This document shows, one piece after another, positions 25,140-31,580 of a DNA stretch of 55,910 nt. Made by a program: the position numbers and the translations under genes. The notes beneath the pieces were generated by a model, which did not search any database, was not told where the DNA came from, and was given only the letters and a program-made list of their open reading frames with translations. This stretch comes from Gammaproteobacteria bacterium (GTDB taxonomy: Bacteria > Pseudomonadota > Gammaproteobacteria > Steroidobacterales > Steroidobacteraceae): positions 1-55,910 of the forward strand of contig JASHSK010000324.1 in NCBI GenBank assembly GCA_030038755.1, read 5' to 3'. Positions within the stretch are counted from its first letter, which is position 1; each line of letters starts with the position of its first letter.

Positions 25140-26210
25140 CTATTTGTCCATCAGCGCCACGCTCTTGATCTGAACGTACACCCCCATGCCTTCCGTGATG
25201 CCGAGCTGCACCGCCGAGCGCCGGGTGACGCGCGCGAGCAGCACATCTGCGCCAACCTTTACCCGCACGAGCATCTGCGCCGGGTCGACCTCGGTGCGCA
25301 GGTCGAGTACCGTGCCCGGCAGAACGTTGCTGATGCTGCTTTGCTGCGACGGTTGCAGCGCCAGGCTCACGTCGCGCGCGTCGATGCGCACGCGCACGCG
25401 ATGCCCCGGCGGCAGGGCCTGCAACGAGAGCGCGAGCCGGCCTCCCGACACCAGCACGTAGCTGAGGTGGTACTGCGGGTCGTGCTCGGCGACCGCCCCC
25501 TCGAGCACGCTGCCCGCCTGGTCGAAGCCGCCCAGCGGCAGGTCGGCGCGCGTCAGCAGTGACTGCAGCGGGCCGGCCGCGCGCACGCGCCCCGCCTCCA
25601 GCAGCACCAGCTCGTCCGCGAGCCGCATCACCTCGCCGAGTGCGTGACTGACGTACAGGATCGGAATGTCGAGTGCATCGCGCAGCCGTTCCAGGCGCGG
25701 CAGGATCTCGTCCTTGCTGATTTCGTCGAGGCTCGAGAGCGGCTCGTCCATCAGCAGCAGCCGCGGACTCGCGAGCAGCGCGCGAGCGATCGCTACGCGC
25801 TGTCGTTGGCCGCCGGATAGCTGCGGCGGGCGGTGCGAGAGCAGCGTCTCCAGACCCAGCAGGCTCACGGCTTCGTCGAGCGAAACGCGCCGTGCCTCGG
25901 GCGCTCGCCGCCGCAGCCCGTATTCCAGATTGCCGCGCACGTCGTAATGGGGGAACAGGCTCGGCTCCTGGAAGACGTAGCCGATCGAGCGACGATGCGC
26001 CGGCACGAACTGCGTCGCGTCCTGCCAGACGGTGTCGTTGAACACGACGCGCGCCGGGAGCCGCTCGAGGCCCGCGATACAGCGCAGCAGCGTCGTCTTG
26101 CCCGTGCCCGAGCGACCAAACAGCGCCGTGACCCCGCGCGCCGGCCAGCGGCCGTCCACCTGCAGCGAGAAGCTGCCGCGCGTCAGGCTCAGGCTCAGTT
26201 CCAACGCCAT
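25140..26210 (-). CDS. modC: Molybdate ABC transporter ATP-binding protein ModC
   Basis: Cytoplasmic ATPase of molybdate uptake, 356 residues. Walker A is GRSGTGKTTLL, the Q-loop lies in YVFQEPSLFPHYDV, the signature is QLSGGQRQRVAIARAL, Walker B is LLLMDEPLSSLD, and the switch His is in YVSHALGEV. A C-terminal TOBE-type domain (about 285-356, ISNVLPGTVLDLRTEVDPAQMLVRVKVGADVLLARVTRRSA) binds oxyanion as in ModC. It overlaps modB by 16 bp. Confidence 0.94.
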   Translation of the reverse strand: MALELSLSLTRGSFSLQVDGRWPARGVTALFGRSGTGKTTLLRCIAGLERLPARVVFNDTVWQDATQFVPAHRRSIGYVFQEPSLFPHYDVRGNLEYGLRRRAPEARRVSLDEAVSLLGLETLLSHRPPQLSGGQRQRVAIARALLASPRLLLMDEPLSSLDEISKDEILPRLERLRDALDIPILYVSHALGEVMRLADELVLLEAGRVRAAGPLQSLLTRADLPLGGFDQAGSVLEGAVAEHDPQYHLSYVLVSGGRLALSLQALPPGHRVRVRIDARDVSLALQPSQQSSISNVLPGTVLDLRTEVDPAQMLVRVKVGADVLLARVTRRSAVQLGITEGMGVYVQIKSVALMDK

Positions 26211-26887
26211 GGCTGCACGCGCGCTCCGCGCCCCCGCGTCGATGCATACACCGTCAGCAGCAGCAGGAACGCGATCACCACCAGCGTGGCCGACAGCCGG
26301 TTGGCGGCGCCGTACTCGAGCGTCTCCGCGTGGTTGAAGATCGCGATCGAGGCCGTCTGCGTACGTCCGGGTATATTGCCGCCGATCATCAGCACCACGC
26401 CGAACTCACCGAGGGTGTGCGCGAACGCGAGCACCGCGGCCGTCAGAAAGCCGCGCGAGGACAGCGGCAGCACCACCGAGACGAAGCGGTCCCACGGCGA
26501 GGCGCTCAGCGTCGCGGCCACCTCCAGCACCCGGGTTCCGAGCCCCTCGAACGCATCGCGCAGCGGCTGCACGACAAACGGCAGTGAGTAGATCATCGAT
26601 CCGATCACCAGGCCCGTGAAGCTGAACGCCGGAGAGGCGACGCCCACCAGCGTCAGCGCCCGCCCGAGCGGTCCCTGCGGGCCGAGAAATACCAGCAGAT
26701 AGAACCCCAGCACCGTGGGCGGTAGCACCAGCGGCAGGGAGACCACGGCATTCACCGGTGCCCGCCAGCGCGAGCTGCCGGTGCCGAGCCACCAGGCCAG
26801 CGGAGTGCACAGCAGGAGCAGCAGCGCCGTGGTCACGGCCGCCAGCCGCACCGAGATCGCAAGCGCGATCAGGTCATCGCCGCCCAT
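26195..26887 (-). CDS. modB: Molybdate ABC transporter permease ModB
   Basis: 230 residues of inner-membrane permease with about five helices. The EAA-type loop is visible as EGLGTRVLEVAATLSASPWDRFVSVVLPLSSRGFL. It starts 3 bp after the modA stop and overlaps modC by 16 bp, fixing the operon order modA-modB-modC. A short length is normal for ModB. Confidence 0.93.
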   Translation of the reverse strand: MGGDDLIALAISVRLAAVTTALLLLLCTPLAWWLGTGSSRWRAPVNAVVSLPLVLPPTVLGFYLLVFLGPQGPLGRALTLVGVASPAFSFTGLVIGSMIYSLPFVVQPLRDAFEGLGTRVLEVAATLSASPWDRFVSVVLPLSSRGFLTAAVLAFAHTLGEFGVVLMIGGNIPGRTQTASIAIFNHAETLEYGAANRLSATLVVIAFLLLLTVYASTRGRGARVQPWRWN

Positions 26888-26890
26888 CCG

Positions 26891-27733
26891 CTAAGGTGCG
26901 CCCGGGCGGTATCCGGCCTCGCGGATGATCTGTGCCGCCGCGCTCGAGGTCCGTAGCCAGTGCTCGAACGCCTGGGCCGCCGCTGGCTGGGTCGTGCGCG
27001 CCAGGATCAGCGCATCCTGCGCGATCGGCTGATAGTCGGATCGCGGGGGCAGCCAGTACGACCCGCTGATGCGGCCGCCCGGACCCGTGACCTGTGAGAG
27101 CGCCACGAATGCCATATCGGCGTTGCCGGAGGCCGCGAATTGCCAGGTCTGGGTGATGTCCGCGCCGATCACGAGTTTCTTTTCCTGGTTGAGAGGCTCC
27201 CACTGTCCCAGCGCGGTCAGGACCTGCTGGGCCGCCGCCCCGTACGGGGCATTGCGCGGATTGGCCATGGCGATGAAATGAAAGGCTCCGCGCCGGATGA
27301 TCTGGCCGCGCCGGTCGACCACGCCGGGGCGCGGGCTCCACAGCACCAGCGTGCCCACGGCGTAGGTGAAGCGGCTGCCCGCCACGGCCAGTCCCTGCGA
27401 GTCCAGCAGCTGCGGTCGCTGTGTATCCGCGGAGAAGAACAGGTCAAACGGAGCTCCCTGGCGTATCTGCGCGTACAGCTGCCCCGTCGAACCGCTGCTC
27501 AGCGACAGCGTGTCGCCGCTCACCCGGCGGTAGCGCTCCGCAAGTTTCTGCAGCGTACCGAGGAAGTTGGCCGCCACCGCGACATGCAGTTGCGCGGCCA
27601 TGGCGCGCGGCGCGGCCACGGCCGCGCCCAGCGCCAGCAGCAGCGCCAGCGCGCAGCATCGCGCCGCGGATCCGATACGCGGCCATGCGGTGGGTCTGTG
27701 CGAGGATCTATGCCCGGTATTCGTTCGCATCAT
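26891..27733 (-). CDS. modA: Molybdate-binding periplasmic protein ModA
   Basis: 280 residues with a signal peptide that ends AMAA near residue 47 and a mature start of QLHVAVAANFLGTLQKLAERY. Family blocks are LSSGSTGQLYAQIRQGAPFDLFFSADTQRP and YGAAAQQVLTALG, with the ligand Ser in SSGSTGQ and in the NPRNAPYG segment. Two adjacent ATGs (27733, 27730) are equally good starts. The long basic N-region before the hydrophobic core is unusual but tolerated. Confidence 0.92.
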   Translation of the reverse strand: MMRTNTGHRSSHRPTAWPRIGSAARCCALALLLALGAAVAAPRAMAAQLHVAVAANFLGTLQKLAERYRRVSGDTLSLSSGSTGQLYAQIRQGAPFDLFFSADTQRPQLLDSQGLAVAGSRFTYAVGTLVLWSPRPGVVDRRGQIIRRGAFHFIAMANPRNAPYGAAAQQVLTALGQWEPLNQEKKLVIGADITQTWQFAASGNADMAFVALSQVTGPGGRISGSYWLPPRSDYQPIAQDALILARTTQPAAAQAFEHWLRTSSAAAQIIREAGYRPGAP

Positions 27734-27766
27734 TGTCGCCCTGTAGCAGACGCTGGCCGCGGCACC

Positions 27767-28579
27767 TCAGTCGTTGACCGCGAGGATCACGTGCGATGCC
27801 TTGATCAATGCGCAGCAGGCCGCTCCCGCGGCCAGCTGCAACTCCTTCTGGGCCTCGCTGGTCACGATGGCCACCAGACGGCGGTTCCCGGGCAGCTGCA
27901 GGACCACCTCGCAATTGACGCTGCCGGGGACGATCTCGGTCACGGTGCCGCACAGTCGGTTGCGGGCGCTCGTGCGCACGGCTACGTCGGGTGACAGCAG
28001 CACCAGGCTGGCCTTGATCAGCGCGGTCGCCTCACGGCCGCGCTTGAGGTGCAGCTCCTCCACCGCCTCGTTGGTGACGTTGGCGAAGATCGTAAGGCCC
28101 TCGCCGAGATCGAGAATGACGTCGGCGTTGACGGCACCCTTGACGACCGACGTGACGGTACCGCGATATTGATTGCGAGCGCTGGTTTTCATGGTGATGC
28201 TCCTGAGCAGCTCATTGAGGCTGTCGAGGTCGTGCATCTGTGCCTGTAAGTGTGTCAGCAGGCGCTGGTAACCGGACTCCAGCAGCCGGTAGAGCCGCAC
28301 GATCTCGCGACCGTGCTCGGTCAGACGGCTCCCGCCTCCGCCCGGGCCGCCGGACGCGCGGATCAGCAGCGGCCGCTCCGCCAGGTTGTTCATCGCGTCC
28401 ACGGCGTCCCACGCGGCCTTGTAGCTGAGGTTCACATCCCTGGCCGCCTGCGTGATCGATCCGAGCCGGTCGATTGCCTCCAGCAGCCGGATGCGATTGC
28501 CGCCGAGGTAGCGATGACCTCTGCGCGACAGCTCGAGGCTGCCGGCGAGCTCCAGCACGCCGCCCTTTGCCTTTGACAT
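27767..28579 (-). CDS. modE: Molybdate-responsive regulator ModE
   Basis: 270 residues. The N-terminal winged HTH (LGGNRIRLLEAIDRLGSITQAARDVNLSYKAAWDAVDAMN) matches ModE, and two C-terminal TOBE/Mop domains (SARNQYRGTVTSVVKGAVNADVIL and SARNRLCGTVTEIVPGSVNCEVVL) bind molybdate. It represses mod genes when molybdate is plentiful. Start ATG 28579, with an in-frame GTG one codon before. The ModE-box-like dyad at 28602-28625 starts 23 bp upstream, so autoregulation of modEABC is likely. Confidence 0.93.
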   Translation of the reverse strand: MSKAKGGVLELAGSLELSRRGHRYLGGNRIRLLEAIDRLGSITQAARDVNLSYKAAWDAVDAMNNLAERPLLIRASGGPGGGGSRLTEHGREIVRLYRLLESGYQRLLTHLQAQMHDLDSLNELLRSITMKTSARNQYRGTVTSVVKGAVNADVILDLGEGLTIFANVTNEAVEELHLKRGREATALIKASLVLLSPDVAVRTSARNRLCGTVTEIVPGSVNCEVVLQLPGNRRLVAIVTSEAQKELQLAAGAACCALIKASHVILAVND

Positions 28580-28601
28580 CACGGCCCCGATGCGCCTCGC
28601 G

Positions 28602-28625
28602 CGATATATACCGAAGGATATGGCG
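28602..28625 (-). promoter_or_regulatory. ModE-box-like dyad upstream of modE
   Basis: CG-N2-ATAT-N8-ATAT-N2-CG (28602-28625), matching the general layout of known ModE sites (dyad of CG/ATAT half-sites). Lies 23 bp upstream of modE, in the divergent 219-bp gap toward the superoxide dismutase gene. Confidence 0.6.
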
Positions 28626-28641
28626 AGCGGTGTCGCGGCGC

Positions 28642-28671
28642 CACTCCCGAGGGGGGCACTCCCGAGGGGGG
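28642..28671. repeat. 15-bp perfect tandem duplication
   Basis: CACTCCCGAGGGGGG at 28642-28656 is repeated exactly at 28657-28671, in the gap between modE and the dismutase gene. Confidence 0.92.
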
Positions 28672-28798
28672 AAGCGCCGTCCGTCCTGTCAGGGCTCCGC
28701 GCCGCGCCCGATAGATGCGCTAAGATGCCGGCCTCGGGGCCGAAGCACGTCGCTGCCGCACTCCCTGATACCCCCAGCTACCCTGATGGAGGTCGACC

Positions 28799-29407
28799 AT
28801 GAGCTTCGCATTACCGTCGCTGCCCTATTCCACCAACGCCCTGGCGGGCCGCGGCATGTCCCAGGAGACGTTGGAGCTGCATCATGGCAAGCATCACCAG
28901 GCCTACGTCACCGCTCTGAATGGCCTCGTGGAGAAGAACCCTGCCCTGCAGGGCAAGTCGCTCGAAGAGATCATCCGGCTGTCGCACAACAATGCGGAGC
29001 TTACGCCGGTGTTCAACAACGCCGGTCAGCACTGGAATCACAGCCGCTTCTGGGAGTCGCTGTCGGCGCAGGGCGGCGGCATCCCCGGCTCGCTCGAGAA
29101 GCGCCTGGTCGCCGACTTCGGCAGTGTCGACAAGTTCAAGGAGACCTTCAAGAACGCGGCCGCCACGCAGTTCGGGTCGGGCTGGGCGTGGCTGGTCCTC
29201 GGCAACGAGGGCAAGCTCAAGGTCATCAAGAGCGGCAACGCCAGCTCACCGCTCGCGACCGGCGAGGGCAAGGTCATCCTGGTCCTCGACGTATGGGAAC
29301 ACGCCTACTACGTCGACTTCCGTAACCGCCGAGCGGACTTCATCGACAACTTCCTCGCCAAGGTCGCCAACTACGACGACGCCGCGGAGAAGCTGCAGCG
29401 GGCCTGA
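28799..29407 (+). CDS. sodB: Superoxide dismutase, Fe-type (or cambialistic)
   Basis: 202 residues. The metal ligands line up as His28 (LELHHGKHH), His81 (QHWNH), Asp164 and His168 (DVWEHAYY). Gln77 in AGQHWNH sits where iron enzymes carry their second-sphere glutamine, while manganese enzymes carry Gly-His there; this favours Fe. GGAGG at good spacing precedes ATG 28799. The next gene starts on the base after its stop. Confidence 0.94.
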   Translation: MSFALPSLPYSTNALAGRGMSQETLELHHGKHHQAYVTALNGLVEKNPALQGKSLEEIIRLSHNNAELTPVFNNAGQHWNHSRFWESLSAQGGGIPGSLEKRLVADFGSVDKFKETFKNAAATQFGSGWAWLVLGNEGKLKVIKSGNASSPLATGEGKVILVLDVWEHAYYVDFRNRRADFIDNFLAKVANYDDAAEKLQRA

Positions 29408-30421
29408 ATGGCCGACGTCTCGATCGAGGACATTCGCGCGGCGCAGGAGCGCCTCGCCGGGCGCGTGCGGCGTACCCCGCTGCTGACCGACGAGCTGCTC
29501 GACGCCCGACATGGCGCGCAGCTGTACTTCAAGTGCGAAAACCTGCAGCCGGTCGGCGCCTTCAAGGTACGCGGTGCGACCAATGCGGTGTTCGCTCTCT
29601 CGGACGGCGAGCTGCGCGCCGGCGTGGTGACGCACTCCTCGGGTAACCACGGCGCCGCCGTGGCCCGCGCCGCCCGGCTGCGGGGGGTAGGGGCGCGAAT
29701 CGTCATGCCCGAGGATACGTCCGCGGCCAAGATCGAGGCGGTGCGGGCCTACGGCGGGCAGATCGTGCCCTGCGCGCCGACGCTGGCGGCGCGCGAGGCC
29801 GAGGCTGCGCGCCTCGTGGCCGAGACCGGCGCCGCGTTCATCCATCCGTACGATGATCCACGCGTCATCGCCGGGCAGGGCACGGTCGCGCTGGAGCTGC
29901 TCGAGGACCTGCCGCAGCTCGACTGCATCCTGTGTCCCGTGGGTGGTGGCGGGCTCACGAGCGGCATCGCCGTGGCGGTGAAGGCGCTGCGCCCGCAGGT
30001 GCGGGTGATCGCCGTCGAGCCCGCGGCGGCAGATGATGCGTGCCGCGGCTTTCACGCCGCGCCGGGGACGGCCGCGACGGCCCCGGTGCCCGCGGTGCCT
30101 GCGATTGCCCCGGTGCCCGCAGCAGGCGATGTGCCGGCGCCTCGCACCACCGTGGCCGATGGCCTGCGCGCCACGGTCAGCGAGCGCACGCTCGGCCTGA
30201 TGCGCCGCTACGTCGATGACGTCGTCACTGTGAGCGAGGAGGGCATCGTCAGCGCCATGCGGGTGCTGTGGAAGCATCTGCGCACGATCGTCGAAGCCTC
30301 GAGCTCCGTCCCGTACGCCGCACTGCTCGAGCAGCGGCTGCAGCTCGCCGGCCAGCGAGTGGCAATCGTGATCACGGGTGGCAACGTGGATCTGGACAGG
30401 CTCCCCTGGTCGCGCAACTGA
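29408..30421 (+). CDS. PLP-dependent threonine/serine dehydratase or serine racemase family
   Basis: 337 residues, fold-type II PLP enzyme. The Schiff-base Lys is near residue 53 (GAFKVRGA), the substrate loop is SSGNHG, and the phosphate loop is PVGGGGL. Catabolic dehydratase/racemase is more likely than biosynthetic IlvA because no C-terminal ACT domain is present. An Ala/Pro-rich stretch (about residues 217-247, TAATAPVPAVPAIAPVPAAGDVPAP) interrupts the region that normally leads straight to TVADGL. Its start follows the dismutase stop with no gap, implying coupling. Confidence 0.85.
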   Translation: MADVSIEDIRAAQERLAGRVRRTPLLTDELLDARHGAQLYFKCENLQPVGAFKVRGATNAVFALSDGELRAGVVTHSSGNHGAAVARAARLRGVGARIVMPEDTSAAKIEAVRAYGGQIVPCAPTLAAREAEAARLVAETGAAFIHPYDDPRVIAGQGTVALELLEDLPQLDCILCPVGGGGLTSGIAVAVKALRPQVRVIAVEPAAADDACRGFHAAPGTAATAPVPAVPAIAPVPAAGDVPAPRTTVADGLRATVSERTLGLMRRYVDDVVTVSEEGIVSAMRVLWKHLRTIVEASSSVPYAALLEQRLQLAGQRVAIVITGGNVDLDRLPWSRN

Positions 30422-30428
30422 TCAGCGT

Positions 30429-30500
30429 ACTCACCGGTGCACCCATCGGCGTAGCCATCCGCGTACCCACCGGCGCAGCCGTCAGCGCAGCCATCAGCGC
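30429..30500. repeat. 12-bp tandem repeat, six units, between convergent genes
   Basis: Units 30429-30440, 30441-30452, 30453-30464, 30465-30476, 30477-30488 and 30489-30500, consensus A(C/G)CCATCGGCGT. Begins 7 bp after the dehydratase stop and ends across the isoaspartyl peptidase stop (30494-30496). Confidence 0.85.
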
Positions 30501-31474
30501 ACCTCGATCGTCGCTTCGCCTCCCTCGCGCACCGCCGCGCGCAGCATGCCCGCGCTGTTGTATGGCATGACGATCGTCCCCGCTGTGTCCACGGCAATCA
30601 GCCCGCCGCGCGCCTGCAGGTGTGTCAGCCGCTCGAACGCCGCGGCGACGGCGCGCGCCAGCGGCTCGCGCCCATAGCGCACGCGCGCCGCGATGTCGTA
30701 AGCCTGCACGGTGCGCAGGAACCACTCGCCATGGCCGGTCATCGACACCGCGCATGCCTGGTCGTCCGCGTAGGTACCGGCGCCGATCACCGGGGAATCA
30801 CCGATACGTCCCGGGACTTTGCCGGTCGTGCCACCCGTGGAAGTCGCGGCCGCGAGATGCCCGTGTCGATCACGCGCCACTGCGCCGACCGTGCCCTCGG
30901 CCCCGGTGTCACCCATGCCGCGCGCGTCACCCACGCCGGTCGCTTCGCCCACGCCGGTCGCTTCGCTCACGCCGGTCGTTTCACCCATGCCGCCTGCGCC
31001 GCGGCACCGTCTGAAAGCCTGCAGCTGCTCGAGCCGGTACGGGGTGATGAAGTAATCGTTCTCCACGCGCTCGCTGCCGGCGACGGCCGCGAGCCGGTCG
31101 GCGGCCTCACCGGCGACAAACACGTGCGGCGAGTGTTCCAGCAGATAGCGGGCCAGACGAATCGGATTCTTCGTCCGCCGGACCAGCGCCACCGCCCCCG
31201 CGCGCAGCGTCGTGCCCTCCATGAGGGAGGCATCGAGCTCCGCCGTGGCGTCGAGCGTCAGCACCGCTCCGCGTCCCGCGTTGAACAGCGCGTCGTCCTC
31301 GAGCACCGTGACCGCCGCCTGCACGGCGTCCAGCGCGCTGCCGTCGGCCTGCAGGACGCGCTCGCCGGCGCGCAGGGCCGCCGACAGCCCCGCACTCAGC
31401 GCCGTCGCGCGGGCGCCAGCCGGGTCGGCGACGGGCAGGGGGCCGGCGCCGCCATGAATGGCCAATGCGTACAT
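30494..31474 (-). CDS. Isoaspartyl peptidase / type-2 L-asparaginase (Ntn-hydrolase)
   Basis: 326 residues. It begins ALAIHGGAGP, with NAGRGAVLT and the self-cleavage site G-TVGAVARD, where Thr195 becomes the N-terminal nucleophile of the beta subunit; GGTTGKVPGRIGDSP completes the active site. Cytoplasmic enzymes of this kind cleave isoaspartyl dipeptides and asparagine. The stretch just before the scissile bond (about 160-193, Gly/Thr/Val/Glu-rich) is extended by an 18-bp tandem repeat at 30910-30999. The linker here is normally disordered, so activity may survive. Confidence 0.9.
   Translation of the reverse strand: MYALAIHGGAGPLPVADPAGARATALSAGLSAALRAGERVLQADGSALDAVQAAVTVLEDDALFNAGRGAVLTLDATAELDASLMEGTTLRAGAVALVRRTKNPIRLARYLLEHSPHVFVAGEAADRLAAVAGSERVENDYFITPYRLEQLQAFRRCRGAGGMGETTGVSEATGVGEATGVGDARGMGDTGAEGTVGAVARDRHGHLAAATSTGGTTGKVPGRIGDSPVIGAGTYADDQACAVSMTGHGEWFLRTVQAYDIAARVRYGREPLARAVAAAFERLTHLQARGGLIAVDTAGTIVMPYNSAGMLRAAVREGGEATIEVR
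30910..30999. repeat. 18-bp tandem repeat, five units, next to the asparaginase cleavage site
   Basis: Units 30910-30927, 30928-30945, 30946-30963, 30964-30981 and 30982-30999. Read on the minus strand they encode GVxEAT-like blocks in the linker before Thr195. Confidence 0.9.
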
Positions 31475-31580
31475 TGCGGCGTAAGCCTACGGACGCGCCC
31501 TCCCCGGCGCCAGCGCAGGTATGGCATAGTTCGTGGCCCGCCGTATCCACCGTTTCTCCAAGCAATCAGGGGCGACGTCA

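Noticed and set aside
25075-26247. Minus-strand frame of 390 codons over modC
   Set aside because: Out-of-frame copy of the modC region with no recognisable protein; modC itself is clear.
30429-30999. CRISPR array
   Set aside because: Units are contiguous with no spacers of separate sequence and no cas genes are near; these are tandem duplications.
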